Positions 1 through 8,392 of a DNA stretch of 64,000 bases are shown here, one piece after another. Source of the stretch: Candidatus Cryosericum hinesii. Lineage in GTDB: Bacteria; Caldisericota; Caldisericia; Cryosericales; Cryosericaceae. The stretch is taken from positions 107,059 to 171,058 of the forward strand of contig NZ_QXIW01000031.1 in the NCBI RefSeq assembly GCF_003570985.1. The letters are read 5' to 3'. The position numbers and the translations under genes are program-made. The notes under the pieces are model-generated. The model had not been told where the DNA came from. It saw only the letters and a program-made list of their open reading frames with translations, and ran no database searches. Within the stretch, counting starts at the first letter, position 1; the number at the start of each line of letters is the position of its first letter.

Positions 1-902
1 AGGCGCACGAGGATTCACCGGGGCTTGACGTTATTGAACACTCTTCGTCTGAAGGCAACCAGTGGGTCAGTGCTGTTGCATCGCTTCTTGCAAAACATCA
101 TGCGCACTGGGTAGGATTTGAACGCGAGCGCATCCCGTTTGCACAACTGGAGACGATTCAAGCGGCCACAGCGTTTGCAACGCTGGCGCCGACGAGGAAT
201 CTGGTGGAGGACTTGCGGAGGGCAAAGGATGCCACCGAGCTCGAGTCTATCCAGACTGCCGGGCATCTGGCTGATACTGCCTTCCGTGCCATGCTTACTC
301 ATTTCAAGGCCGGCATGACCGAGAACGATGTTGATGCGGAGTTGGAATATCAGATGCACAAAGCTGGGGCACTCGGGACAGCGTTTCCGACGATCGTCGG
401 ATCGGGTCCACGTGGCGCCATCTCGCATGCCATGCCGACATCCCGCGTCATCCAGAAGGGCGAGCCGGTTGTCGTCGATTTTGGTGTGCAATATCAAGGC
501 TACCTTTCAGACTGCACAAGGACTATTGCAGACGGTGAACCCTCAAAGGAGATCGTCGACACCTATGCCAGGCTGCGTGTTGCCCAACAGGTTGGAGTTA
601 GCATGGTGCGTGCCGGCGTCAGCTCACGGGCTGTCGATACCGCTGTCCGTGCCAAGCTGGCAGAGGACGGTCTTGGATTTGGCCATGGGCTTGGCCACAG
701 TGTCGGACTCGAGATCCATGAGAACCCCCGTTTCTCGCCGTACTCCGATGCAACGCTCGTACCCGGGTATGTCATGACTGTGGAGCCCGGGGTCTATGTT
801 GCTAATCACTTCGGGATGCGCATCGAGGATACGGTCATCGTGAGAGAGGATGGCTGCACGCCTATCACTGATCTTGGCAAAGACCTGGTGATCACGCGCT
901 AG
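1..902 (+). CDS. M24 family Xaa-Pro aminopeptidase/dipeptidase, 5'-truncated by window edge
   Basis: Cytosolic metallopeptidase that removes N-terminal residues next to proline or hydroxyproline. The frame is open back to base 3 with no stop, so the true start lies before the window; a GTG at 204 would remove the N-terminal creatinase-like domain and is unlikely. All five dinuclear metal ligands of the pita-bread fold are visible in order: Asp in VVVDFG, Asp in LSDCTRT, His in GLGHSVG, Glu in TVEPG and Glu in RIEDTV. It lies just upstream of the glycyl-radical pair at 1019-4274. That fits release of proline or hydroxyproline from peptides, which is inference. PepQ and PepP-type enzymes are not distinguishable here. 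Confidence 0.9.
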   Translation, partial: AHEDSPGLDVIEHSSSEGNQWVSAVASLLAKHHAHWVGFERERIPFAQLETIQAATAFATLAPTRNLVEDLRRAKDATELESIQTAGHLADTAFRAMLTHFKAGMTENDVDAELEYQMHKAGALGTAFPTIVGSGPRGAISHAMPTSRVIQKGEPVVVDFGVQYQGYLSDCTRTIADGEPSKEIVDTYARLRVAQQVGVSMVRAGVSSRAVDTAVRAKLAEDGLGFGHGLGHSVGLEIHENPRFSPYSDATLVPGYVMTVEPGVYVANHFGMRIEDTVIVREDGCTPITDLGKDLVITR

Positions 903-926
903 GACGTTCCAGAATATTGCGAGTAA

Positions 927-954
927 CCAGGCTGGAGTGATCACTCCAGCCTGG
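927..954 (+). terminator. 28-nt perfect palindrome after the M24 gene
   Basis: Two 14-nt arms (CCAGGCTGGAGTGA and its complement) abut with no spacer, so in RNA the innermost bases form the loop. The palindrome starts 25 nt after the stop and is followed by TACGTTTTG, a modest U-rich tail. Probably an intrinsic terminator; a dimeric repressor site is the alternative because the symmetry is perfect. Confidence 0.6.
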
Positions 955-1018
955 TACGTTTTGTATCCCATGATGAATATCCACATGGACTTCTAAGACG
1001 TTATGCTAGAATATCATT

Positions 1019-1915
1019 ATGGATGGAATCGTTTTTAACATCATGCACTATGCTTTACATGATGGGCCGGGGATCCGCACGGTCGTGTTCCTCAAGGGCT
1101 GTCCACTGGCGTGCCGGTGGTGCCATAACCCCGAGAGCCAGAACCCAGATGCTGAACTAATGGTTGTGGCGGAACGGTGCACCGGGTGTGGGGATTGCCT
1201 GACGGCATGCTCGACGCATGCGGCAATCCTGGAGGGTGGAGTACCTGGGGCCACTGACGCGTGTACCGCATGTGGACAGTGTGTCGATGCCTGTCTCGCC
1301 GGGGCCAGGACGATTGCGGGCAGGATCATGACAGTGGCAGAGGTGGTAAGCGAACTCGTTCGGGACCGCGTTTTCTTCGAGGAGTCGGGCGGTGGTGTCA
1401 CATTTTCTGGTGGCGAGCCCTTCATGCAGCCGGCATTCCTGAGAAATCTGCTTGAGGCGTGTCGAGAACAGGGCATATCGACTGCGGTCGAGACCTGCGG
1501 GATGACTGACCAAGGGGAATTGCTGGGGATGGCGGACAAGGTCGACCTGTTCCTGTATGACGTCAAGTTGATGGATACCGCGCGACATGGAGAAGCGACA
1601 GGCGTGGGAAACGAGACGATTCTGGTGAATCTAGCCACCTTGGTGGAGCATGGTGCGCAGGTGGTTGTGCGGTTTCCGGTCATTCCTGGACTCAACGATG
1701 ATGACACAAATCTGACAGCGATGGTCGGCATGATGCATCATCTGAGGCTGGGTCGAATTGATCTTCTGCCCTATCACCGCATCGGGACGGACAAGTACCG
1801 GAGGCTTGGAAGGCCGTACCAACTGGCCGACCTGCAGCCTCCTTCAGCGGAAGCCATGGAGAACATCCGGTGCATGTTCGCAGACGCCGGCATCGAAGCA
1901 TCGGTGGGAGGTTAA
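1019..1915 (+). CDS. Glycyl-radical enzyme activating enzyme (radical SAM)
   Basis: Activase that uses SAM and a [4Fe-4S] cluster to install the glycyl radical on the partner encoded next to it. The 298-residue product has the radical-SAM signature CxxxCxxC at residues 28-35 (GCPLACRWC), then a two-cluster ferredoxin insert ([11 protein letters not shown] and [11 protein letters not shown]) typical of GRE activases other than PflA, then the SGGEP motif. The start at 1019 lacks a Shine-Dalgarno, but a TAGAAT -10-like box ends 6 nt upstream (1007-1012), so the message may be leaderless. The stop is 1 nt before the next ATG, so the two are co-transcribed. Confidence 0.92.
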   Translation: MDGIVFNIMHYALHDGPGIRTVVFLKGCPLACRWCHNPESQNPDAELMVVAERCTGCGDCLTACSTHAAILEGGVPGATDACTACGQCVDACLAGARTIAGRIMTVAEVVSELVRDRVFFEESGGGVTFSGGEPFMQPAFLRNLLEACREQGISTAVETCGMTDQGELLGMADKVDLFLYDVKLMDTARHGEATGVGNETILVNLATLVEHGAQVVVRFPVIPGLNDDDTNLTAMVGMMHHLRLGRIDLLPYHRIGTDKYRRLGRPYQLADLQPPSAEAMENIRCMFADAGIEASVGG

Positions 1916-1916
1916 C

Positions 1917-4274
1917 ATGAACGAGCGCGTTGCACGTCTGCGTCAGGAGAGTCTTGACGCAGTACCCCGGCTGTCCCTGGAGCGAGCGCATCTGGTGACG
2001 GAGTTCGACCGGCAGGCGCGGGGATTGTCGGTACCTGTCTACCGCGCACGCCTCCTGCAGTACATTCTTGAACATAAGCAGCTATTCATCGGACCTGGCG
2101 AGCTGATCGTGGGCGAACGTGGCCCCGCGCCCAAAGCCGTGCCGTCCTTTCCGGAGCTGTGCTGTCACAGCATGCAGGACCTCACTGTCCTCGATACGCG
2201 GGAGAAGATCTCCTACAAGGTCGACGATGAGGGTCGCCGCATTCAGCAGGAGGAGGTCATTCCTGTATGGAACGGGCGGTCTATGCGTGACCGCATGTTT
2301 GCTCTGATGGAACCCGCATGGAAGGACGCCTACGAAGCCGGCGTGTTTACCGAGTTCATGGAGCAGCGCGCACCAGGTCATACTGTGCTGGGCGACGTCA
2401 TCTATCACAAGGGGTTGCTGGAGCTGAAGGCGGAGGTGGCAGAAGCCATTGCCGGCCTCGACTTCCTGAACGACCCACAGGCAACCGCACGTCGCGAAGA
2501 GCTGCAGGCAATGGCCATTACCGCAGATGCGATGATGGGCTATGCAGAGCGCAATGCCGGCTTGGCCCATTCAATGGACAATGCAGAGCAGGACCCCGTG
2601 CGCAAGGCGGAACTTCTGCGCATCGCCGAGGTCTGCTCCTGGGTTCCGGCGCACGCTCCGCGCACATTCCACGAGGCGCTGCAGGCATACTGGTTTGTGC
2701 ATTTGGGCGTCGTGACCGAACTCAACACCTGGGATTCGTTCTGTCCCGGGCGCCTCGACCAGCACCTGGAGCCGTTCTACGCAAAAGGGCTTGCCGACGG
2801 CACACTGACCCGCGAGTCGGCCATGGAACTCCTGGAGTGCTTCTGGGTCAAGTTCAACAATCAGCCTGCGCCGCCGAAAGTGGGTGTGACGGCTGCCGAA
2901 AGCGGAACGTATACGGACTTTGCCAATATCAATGTGGGTGGACTGTGCCCCGATGGTTCTGACGGTGTGAACGACGTCAGCTATCTCCTGCTCGACGTCA
3001 TCGACGACATGCACCTGCTGCAGCCGTCCTCGAACATCCAGCTCAGCCGCAAGAGTCCAGACCGCTTCCTCAGGCGTGCCGCCGAGATCATCCGCGAAGG
3101 CTGGGGTCAGCCCTCTGTCTTCAATGCCGACATGGTCGTCGAGGAGCTCCTCCGCCAGGGAAAATCCGTGGTCGATGCCCGCATGGGCGGCATTTCCGGC
3201 TGTGTCGAAACCGGTGCGTTCGGCCGTGAAGCGTATATCCTCACTGGCTACCTGAACCTGCCCAAGATCCTCGAAGTGACCCTGCATGGCGGTCTGGACC
3301 CACGTACAGGCAAGGTCATCGGTCTGCACACGGGTGATCCGCGAACCTTTGCCAGCTATGACGAGATGTTTGAAGCATTTAAAGCGCAACTGTATCACTT
3401 CGTGGACATCAAGGTGCGTGGCAACAACGTTATCGAGCGGCTGTATGCCGAGCAGATGCCGGCACCGTTCCTGTCGCTTTTCGTGGAGGACTGCATTGCG
3501 CGCGGGCGTGACTACAACGACGGTGGCCCGCGGTACAATTCGACGTACATCCAGGTCACGGCACCGGGGAGCTGCACTGACAGCCTCTCTGCATTGAAGG
3601 CGCATGTCTTCGACCAGAAGGACCTGACTATGGGCGAGATCCTGGCGGCGGTCGATGTGGACTTTGTAGATCATGAGAAAACGCGGCTGCTGCTGTGGAA
3701 CCGCTCGCCCAAGTATGGCAATGACGACCCGGCTGCCGACGACATCCTTGCTCGGCTCTTTGATGTGGTATTCGACGCGATCGACGGTCGTCCCAACACC
3801 AAGGGCGGGACGTATCACGTGAACTATCTGTCGACCACGGTCCATGTGTACTTTGGTTCGGTGACCGGCGCGATGCCGGATGGTCGCCGCGCATGGCAGC
3901 CGCTGTCAGATGGCATATCGCCTGTTCAAGGGGCTGACAGGAAAGGCCCGACCGCCGTCATCCGTTCAGCTGCTTGCATGGACCATGTACGCACCGGCGG
4001 CACCTTGCTCAACCAGAAGTTCTCGCCGTCACTGGTGGAAGGGGATGTGGGGCTCGGCGCGCTTACGCACCTGATCCGCTCCTATTTCACGCTGGATGGG
4101 CATCACATCCAGTTCAATGTCGTGACCGCCGCGACCCTGCGTGCCGCCCAAGCCGAGCCGGACAAGTACCGTGATCTCATCGTGCGCGTGGCCGGCTATA
4201 GCGACTACTTCTGCGATCTGACGCCTGGCCTGCAGGAGGAGATCATCGCACGCACCGAACAGCAGTCGTTCTGA
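1917..4274 (+). CDS. hypD: Glycyl-radical enzyme, trans-4-hydroxy-L-proline dehydratase type
   Basis: Predicted to dehydrate trans-4-hydroxy-L-proline to pyrroline-5-carboxylate by radical chemistry. The product is 785 residues, started at the ATG with GGGAGG 5 nt upstream; an ORF open to 1758 is rejected because it overlaps the activase. The active-site thiyl Cys is C429 (SGCVETG) with E431, and the glycyl radical is G760 (RVAGYSDYF). The catalytic positions I recall for C. difficile HypD (F152, H160, D278, S334, F340, C434, E436, Y450, T645, G765) fall, at a constant offset of five, on F147, H155, D273, S329, F335, C429, E431, Y445, T640 and G760. That argues against choline-trimethylamine lyase, glycerol dehydratase or PFL. 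Final proof would need a structural alignment. Confidence 0.85.
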   Translation: MNERVARLRQESLDAVPRLSLERAHLVTEFDRQARGLSVPVYRARLLQYILEHKQLFIGPGELIVGERGPAPKAVPSFPELCCHSMQDLTVLDTREKISYKVDDEGRRIQQEEVIPVWNGRSMRDRMFALMEPAWKDAYEAGVFTEFMEQRAPGHTVLGDVIYHKGLLELKAEVAEAIAGLDFLNDPQATARREELQAMAITADAMMGYAERNAGLAHSMDNAEQDPVRKAELLRIAEVCSWVPAHAPRTFHEALQAYWFVHLGVVTELNTWDSFCPGRLDQHLEPFYAKGLADGTLTRESAMELLECFWVKFNNQPAPPKVGVTAAESGTYTDFANINVGGLCPDGSDGVNDVSYLLLDVIDDMHLLQPSSNIQLSRKSPDRFLRRAAEIIREGWGQPSVFNADMVVEELLRQGKSVVDARMGGISGCVETGAFGREAYILTGYLNLPKILEVTLHGGLDPRTGKVIGLHTGDPRTFASYDEMFEAFKAQLYHFVDIKVRGNNVIERLYAEQMPAPFLSLFVEDCIARGRDYNDGGPRYNSTYIQVTAPGSCTDSLSALKAHVFDQKDLTMGEILAAVDVDFVDHEKTRLLLWNRSPKYGNDDPAADDILARLFDVVFDAIDGRPNTKGGTYHVNYLSTTVHVYFGSVTGAMPDGRRAWQPLSDGISPVQGADRKGPTAVIRSAACMDHVRTGGTLLNQKFSPSLVEGDVGLGALTHLIRSYFTLDGHHIQFNVVTAATLRAAQAEPDKYRDLIVRVAGYSDYFCDLTPGLQEEIIARTEQQSF

Positions 4275-4304
4275 TTCGCCACAAAGGGGTAAGGGTGCCA
4301 GTAC

Positions 4305-4331
4305 ACTTCCCCCTCCACGCTGGGGAAGTGC
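4305..4331 (+). terminator. Hairpin downstream of hypD
   Basis: A 9-bp stem CACTTCCCC / GGGGAAGTG with a 9-nt loop, 31 nt after the hypD stop. The tail (CCTTGTTG) is only weakly U-rich, so termination efficiency is uncertain. Confidence 0.5.
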
Positions 4332-4349
4332 CTTGTTGCGGTGAGACTG

Positions 4350-4381
4350 TTACACGTATGGAACCGTCCCGAAGTGTAACA
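4350..4381 (+). repeat. Hairpin repeat with conserved loop, copy 1
   Basis: A stem GTTACAC / GTGTAAC encloses a loop containing ATGGAACCGTCCCGA. The same 15-mer occurs as the loop of a similar TGTAACACT-type stem at 32249-32291 (opposite strand). In both places it directly follows the 3' end of a gene. Looks like a small dispersed intergenic element rather than a simple terminator. Confidence 0.6.
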
Positions 4382-4452
4382 TTCTCTGCGTCCTTCGTGT
4401 CGAAGAACTCTTCCCTGACCTCCAATCCCTGAAAGAAGAAGATGGTACGTTC

Positions 4453-4500
4453 TTGACACATTGGAGCGTCGGCATATATTATATCGGTTGATAACGATAT
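4453..4500 (+). promoter_or_regulatory. arsR promoter with overlapping operator
   Basis: The -35 box TTGACA (4453-4458) and -10 TATATT (4475-4480) are separated by 16 nt. Immediately downstream is an inverted repeat ATATCG-N8-CGATAT (4481-4500). That position suits an ArsR-family dimer that represses the arsR-arsD-arsA operon until arsenite binds. Confidence 0.75.
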
Positions 4501-4515
4501 AATCGGAGAATGGCG

Positions 4516-4938
4516 ATGCAGACGACTAGTGCAGGGAAGATTAACAGGATTTGGGTTGCAAAGGCGCTGGGGGACCAGACAAGAGCACGCATTGTCGGGC
4601 TCCTGGGTGTACGTGCCTTGTGTGTCTGTGAGCTGAAAGTTGCTTTGAGTCTGTCGCAGGCGACCGTCTCGGATCATCTGCGCGTTCTGGTTGAGGCGGG
4701 GCTCCTGATGACGTCCAAGCGGAGCTACTGGACGTTGTATACAATTCGCGACGATTTGCCGTCTGGGATCCTCGGCTTTATGTCTCTTCTCACGGCCCAG
4801 GTTCATGCCGAGTTTCCCGACGACCGGAACCGCTTGACAGATACTCCTGCGTTTGTCTGTAATGTGATTGCCAAGCCAATGCCCGCTGGACGGCACCAAG
4901 CTGAGCAGCACTCTCGAAAGCCCAGTACAAGCAAGTAG
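4516..4938 (+). CDS. arsR: ArsR-family metalloregulator
   Basis: Winged-helix repressor expected to control the downstream arsD-arsA genes. The sensor motif ELCVCEL-type appears as ALCVCELKV (two Cys around the recognition-domain helix, as in As(III)-responsive ArsR), followed by the DNA-binding helix LSQATVSDHLRVLVEAGLL. I chose the second ATG (4516) because GGAG at 4505-4508 sits 7 nt away; the ATG at 4510 is only 1 nt from it. First gene of an operon running to about 7448; its own operator lies just upstream. The tail of about 50 residues beyond the HTH domain is longer than in minimal ArsRs. Confidence 0.88.
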   Translation: MQTTSAGKINRIWVAKALGDQTRARIVGLLGVRALCVCELKVALSLSQATVSDHLRVLVEAGLLMTSKRSYWTLYTIRDDLPSGILGFMSLLTAQVHAEFPDDRNRLTDTPAFVCNVIAKPMPAGRHQAEQHSRKPSTSK

Positions 4939-4971
4939 AACTGCTTCATATGAATCTTCAAGGAGGTCACG

Positions 4972-5286
4972 TTGAAAATCGAGTTCTATGAACCACCTAT
5001 GTGTTGCACGACGGGGCTGTGTGGACCGTCTGTAGATGAACATCTTGTTCAGCTCAATGAAGATCTCAAACGTCTTCAAGGGGAGGAGCCTGGCATGATC
5101 GTTGAACGCTATGCGATCAATCAGCAGCCATTCAAGTTTCGCGACAATGCAGACGTCTATAAGCTAGTAACGGGCAATGGCAAAAAGATCCTTCCGGTGA
5201 CTACTGTCGACGGCAAGGTTCTCAAGACTATGAGCTACCCATCGTACGATGAGATGAAAATTGCACTGACTGGAGGAATAGCATGA
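4972..5286 (+). CDS. arsD: ArsD arsenic metallochaperone
   Basis: Small cytosolic thioredoxin-fold protein that passes As(III)/Sb(III) to the ArsA ATPase. The 104 residues carry the diagnostic N-terminal Cys triad, here C11, C12 and C17 (PPMCCTTGLC), matching the Cys12/13/18 set of plasmid R773 ArsD. The start is a TTG preceded by AGGAGGT. Its stop overlaps the arsA ATG (ATGA), so translation is coupled to arsA. The vicinal Cys pair near the C-terminus found in some ArsDs is absent. Confidence 0.93.
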   Translation: MKIEFYEPPMCCTTGLCGPSVDEHLVQLNEDLKRLQGEEPGMIVERYAINQQPFKFRDNADVYKLVTGNGKKILPVTTVDGKVLKTMSYPSYDEMKIALTGGIA

Positions 5287-6170
5287 ATCCTGAGTACGTC
5301 TTCTTCTCAGGCAAGGGCGGTGTCGGCAAGACGTCTATGGCATGCACGGCGGCGGTCTACCATGCAGACAACGGCAAGAAGACCCTCATCGTCACAACAG
5401 ACCCGGCATCGAACCTGGCCGACGTATTCGAGCAGCCCATAGGCCACCACGTAACGCCCATTACCGGTGTTCCCAATCTGTGGGCCATGGAAATCGACCC
5501 GGACGAAGCCACCCGTGAGTACAAGGAGCGGTCATTGGCCCCCATGCGGGGTCTCTTTGACGACGAAATGTTGAAGGTTGTCGAAGAGCAGTTGAGCGGT
5601 CCGTGTACAGAAGAAATGGCTTCATTCGACAAGTTCACCGATTTCATGGAGGACGACAATTGGGATGTCATCATCTTTGATACGGCGCCAACTGGCCATA
5701 CGTTGCGACTTCTGGAGCTTCCGGTCGAGTGGAGCAAGCACATCAAAGATAGTGCGGAGGGCAGTGGTCAGACATGCATGGGACCCGTCGCCCTGATTCA
5801 GGACAGCAAGAAGAAGTACGACGATGCTGTGGCGCGACTTCGTGACACAAGCCGAACGCAGTTCATCTTCGTCATGCAGGCAGAACAGACATCTCTTGAG
5901 GAGACGTCACGTTCGGTCACTGAGCTGGCAGCAATAGGCGTGACGACGTCGAGAATCATCGTGAACGGGCTTGTCCCTGAGGCTGAGACGGTGAATCCGT
6001 TCTTCCGGAAACGACGCGACATGCAGCTGACATACCTGGAGCGCGCCAAGCAATCGTATGCGGGGATACCGGTACAGACGATGGAGTTGCTCGACAGTGA
6101 GATCAAGGGAGTGGAGATGTTCCGTAAAGTCGCTCCAATGTTGTTTCAGAGGGGGGCGAGCAATGGCTGA
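5283..6170 (+). CDS. arsA: ArsA arsenite-stimulated ATPase, half 1
   Basis: Soluble deviant-Walker P-loop ATPase that energises metalloid efflux. It is 295 residues, one ATPase domain rather than the fused A1-A2 pair of E. coli-type ArsA. Visible motifs are the signature P-loop GKGGVGKTS at 10-18, switch I region TDPASNL, and the DTAPTGHTLRLLELP motif of ArsA/Get3. A Cys occurs in GPCTEEMASF, the place of a metalloid-binding Cys in ArsA. It starts inside arsD and ends 8 nt inside the next arsA, so the halves are made together and may form a heterodimer. Confidence 0.92.
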   Translation: MNPEYVFFSGKGGVGKTSMACTAAVYHADNGKKTLIVTTDPASNLADVFEQPIGHHVTPITGVPNLWAMEIDPDEATREYKERSLAPMRGLFDDEMLKVVEEQLSGPCTEEMASFDKFTDFMEDDNWDVIIFDTAPTGHTLRLLELPVEWSKHIKDSAEGSGQTCMGPVALIQDSKKKYDDAVARLRDTSRTQFIFVMQAEQTSLEETSRSVTELAAIGVTTSRIIVNGLVPEAETVNPFFRKRRDMQLTYLERAKQSYAGIPVQTMELLDSEIKGVEMFRKVAPMLFQRGASNG

Positions 6171-7068
6171 CATCGAGAGTTTGTTGCGTCCAAGTGCAAA
6201 GGGTGCCAGGCAGGTATTCTTCGCGGGCAAGGGTGGCGTGGGCAAGACGACCATGGCATGTCTGGCCGCGGTGCATGCTGCCAGACGCGGGTACCGAACT
6301 CTGCTCCTCACTACGGATCCTGCGGCACATACTGGCAGCGTGCTTGGGAAAAAAGTGACGGATCAGGTAGAAGTCATCGACGGCGTCCCGGGGTTGTTTG
6401 CCGCCAAGATCGACCAGAAGCAGGCAACAGAGGACTACAAGAAGGGTATTCTCGACGATGCGCGAGCCAAGTTCGATGAGGACACAATTCGGACGATGAC
6501 CGAAGAACTGGCCTCCCCCTGCACTGAGGAGATGGCTTCGTTCCAGCGCTTCATTGACCTTTCGAGTACTCCAGGGTTCGATGTTATCGTCTTCGATACG
6601 GCGCCGACGGGTCACACGCTGAGATTGCTCGAGCTGCCTATGGATTGGAGTGAACAGATCAAGCTCAAGGCCACTGGCGGCACTGAGACATTGTCTGCTG
6701 GAGACCGCCAACAGAAGGACCGGTTTGACCGGGCAGTCACGACGATGCGGGATCCCGATCTGACGACGTTCAGTTTCGTCATGTATCCCGAGAGCACCCC
6801 AATTCTTGAGGCATCCCGCGCATCGGAGGAACTGGCGGGCATCGGTGTGGCAACGCAGCTTGTCGTGGCGAACCTGCTGATTGCGGAGGAACAGGCGACG
6901 ACACCCTTCTTCCAGAAGCGGAGACAGCTTCAGTTGGGATACCTGGAAGAGATAAAGCGACGCTTTGCAGAAGCTGCATTGCTACGGGTTCCAATGATGG
7001 ACAGCGACATTCGTGGTATCGACAAGTTGGACATGCTGGACAAAATCGTATTTGAGGGAGTTGCATAA
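6163..7068 (+). CDS. arsA: ArsA arsenite-stimulated ATPase, half 2
   Basis: Second single-domain ArsA (301 residues) overlapping the first by 8 nt. It shows the same motifs: GKGGVGKTT P-loop at about 24, TTDPAAHT, SPCTEEMASF and FDTAPTGHTLRLLELP. It is clearly a paralogue of the upstream copy but diverged, with an extra N-terminal 'MADIESLLRPSAKGARQ' segment. I placed the start at 6163; the open frame reaches 6058, but that would overlap half 1 by over 100 nt. Two separate halves next to arsD suggest an A1:A2 heterodimer that has not fused. The operon encodes no ArsB or Acr3. Confidence 0.92.
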   Translation: MADIESLLRPSAKGARQVFFAGKGGVGKTTMACLAAVHAARRGYRTLLLTTDPAAHTGSVLGKKVTDQVEVIDGVPGLFAAKIDQKQATEDYKKGILDDARAKFDEDTIRTMTEELASPCTEEMASFQRFIDLSSTPGFDVIVFDTAPTGHTLRLLELPMDWSEQIKLKATGGTETLSAGDRQQKDRFDRAVTTMRDPDLTTFSFVMYPESTPILEASRASEELAGIGVATQLVVANLLIAEEQATTPFFQKRRQLQLGYLEEIKRRFAEAALLRVPMMDSDIRGIDKLDMLDKIVFEGVA

Positions 7069-7448
7069 TGGCAGAGAATGTTGTTCAGATTGATGTCTAC
7101 GGAATCTGGGACGAGGCTCCTGCAGCCTCGTCGTGCGGCTGTGGCGGGGGTGGGTGTGGCCCCAACGCTGCGCCAACGCCGACAATGGGCGAGATGTTCG
7201 AGAGTCTGAGGACGTCCCTCGGTGCGAGCGATATAGTAGATCAATGCTCGCTGAGGTTCATAGATGTCATGAAGGACAGCGACTCTCAGGTCAATGAGGT
7301 ACGTCATCTGGCCGAAAGCGGGTACACTCTGCCACTGACAGCGTTGAACAGCAAGTGGTCGTTCTATGGTGGCATCTCAAATGATACATTCTACCTTAAG
7401 ATCAAGGAACTGACCGGCAAGAAGACTGGAGTCGAGACTCGACGCTGA
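7068..7448 (+). CDS. Cys/Gly-rich small protein of the ars operon, possibly thioredoxin-like
   Basis: 126-residue protein whose ATG overlaps the arsA2 stop by one base. An N-terminal 'VVQIDVYGIWD' beta strand is followed by the cluster SSCGCGGGGCGP, then a region (SLRFIDVMKD...GYTLPLTALNSK...FYGGIS) whose layout resembles YuzD-like or thioredoxin-fold proteins. The three closely spaced Cys could bind As(III) or another soft metal; that is inference from operon position and Cys content. I do not recognise a named family with certainty. Confidence 0.75.
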   Translation: MAENVVQIDVYGIWDEAPAASSCGCGGGGCGPNAAPTPTMGEMFESLRTSLGASDIVDQCSLRFIDVMKDSDSQVNEVRHLAESGYTLPLTALNSKWSFYGGISNDTFYLKIKELTGKKTGVETRR

Positions 7449-7741
7449 CGCACTGACACAGCAACGACAACGTAAGCTGTATCGGATCTGATGGAGATGG
7501 GCAGCCTGCGTTGTTCGTGAGTCCTATGTTGTCATCCAGAGTGTTCGTCGAGGGGCTCGATCAGCTTGGGGAATCTACTTTGTCAAGCAGTCAAGAACAC
7601 AGCAGATGGTCAACCAGTCTGGCGGAGGAAGCGTCTGGCAATGCGTCGACGCTGTGAGGATTGGGAGACTGGACACCAAGGTTACTGGTCCGTCATCCAA
7701 CGTGTCCGGATGTGTTCCGGAGCGCGAATCGAGGAGGAGAC

Positions 7742-7972
7742 ATGAACGTATTCTACTGCGACGCATGCCGCACAAAATTTGAGACGGAGGGTACCAGGAC
7801 TGAGTGGATCGACCGCACGTACGGACCCTGCATACGGTGGACCGCAGTATGTCCAACCTGTGGAGCCGAGTGTAGGCTTGCAGAGACTGTCCACGCACAG
7901 AGTGGAGGCAGCGGTATCGGCGGATCCATGGACTGGGGCGGAGGATCGGGGTGCGGGCCGTCCTGCAGGTGA
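7742..7972 (+). CDS. Small zinc-ribbon-like protein with Cys-rich tail
   Basis: 76-residue protein with an excellent GGAGGAG site just before its ATG. Two CxxC knuckles (YCDACRTKF and CPTCGAEC) suggest a zinc ribbon like FmdB-type regulators. The tail is Gly-rich and ends GSGCGPSCR, echoing the CGCGGGGCGP cluster of the gene at 7068. The 293 bp before it hold no gene I recognise. Its stop overlaps the ATG of a relict permease tail (TGATG), so it once may have been coupled to, or fused with, a full permease gene. Function unknown; a metalloid role is only contextual. Confidence 0.7.
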   Translation: MNVFYCDACRTKFETEGTRTEWIDRTYGPCIRWTAVCPTCGAECRLAETVHAQSGGSGIGGSMDWGGGSGCGPSCR

Positions 7973-8058
7973 TGAAACTGAAACTCCTGGCAACCTTCGC
8001 GGGTATTGTCGGATTCAGTATCATCATCGTGGGATATCTCTTTAACTGGATCTTCTAG
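7972..8058 (+). pseudogene. Relict C-terminal end of an ArsP-like permease (most diverged copy)
   Basis: Encodes 28 residues, MKLKLLATFAGIVGFSIIIV then GYLFNWIF. They align end to end with the last segment of the intact permease at 11188-12138 (LKPRLLATFIGVVGVGILIV then GYFFNWVL). The rest of the permease is missing. It is followed, like the intact gene, by a CGAGGCCGGG-type terminator and a remnant of the convergent AOR gene. A tiny functional membrane peptide is possible because the ATG overlaps the previous stop. Confidence 0.75.
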
Positions 8059-8082
8059 ACCACTGAGCAGGAACGACCAGTA

Positions 8083-8113
8083 CAGACCCCGGCCTCGTCG
8101 AGGCCGGGGTCTG
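8083..8113 (+). terminator. Strong intrinsic terminator, copy 1
   Basis: 15-bp arms CAGACCCCGGCCTCG and complement around a single T, followed by TTTCTTCC. The core CCGGCCTCGTCGAGGCCGG recurs at 12173 and 14230, always just after a permease 3' end. Confidence 0.85.
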
Positions 8114-8141
8114 TTTCTTCCTGGTGCAGCTGTGTCTGGTT

Positions 8142-8392
8142 CTAGCGTGCGTGTTCCTCGATCAACCCGACGACCTCGGTGAAGTCGATGTCATCGGCTT
8201 TGGCAGTCTCAAGCGTGGGAACGTAGTCGGCACCCCAGCCGCGACGCGTCTACACGGCGTCTTGCAGCTTCCTGAACTGCCGCTCGTGGTACAGGCGGAG
8301 GTCCGCCAACTTCTCCTTGGTCGATCTGCCGGAGGGGTTATAGCCGACCTCATTTCACAACTGCGTATCATAGCGGTCTTCCGGTGACAGGC
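8142..8392 (-). pseudogene. Relict C-terminus of an AOR-family oxidoreductase
   Basis: Read on the minus strand this stretch gives LYHERQFRKLQDAV, a TAG stop, TRRGWGADYVPTLETAKADD, then IDFTEVVGLIEEHAR and a final stop. It matches the C-terminus of the intact AOR at 14282-16456 (LQDAVYARRGW..., ARRGWDADGVPTLETVKADG). The internal TAG and deletions further upstream show decay. It is convergent with the relict permease tail at 7972, exactly as the intact copies are arranged. Confidence 0.85.

Noticed and set aside
1758..1916. 53-codon upstream extension of the HypD gene
   Set aside because: It overlaps the activase in another frame, and the ATG at 1917 has an ideal GGGAGG site.
2571..3845. 424-codon minus-strand frame inside hypD
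   Set aside because: Antisense shadow of a high-GC gene; no recognisable protein motif.
6058..6162. Longer start for the second arsA
   Set aside because: It would overlap arsA1 by more than 100 nt; the ATG at 6163 gives the normal domain start.
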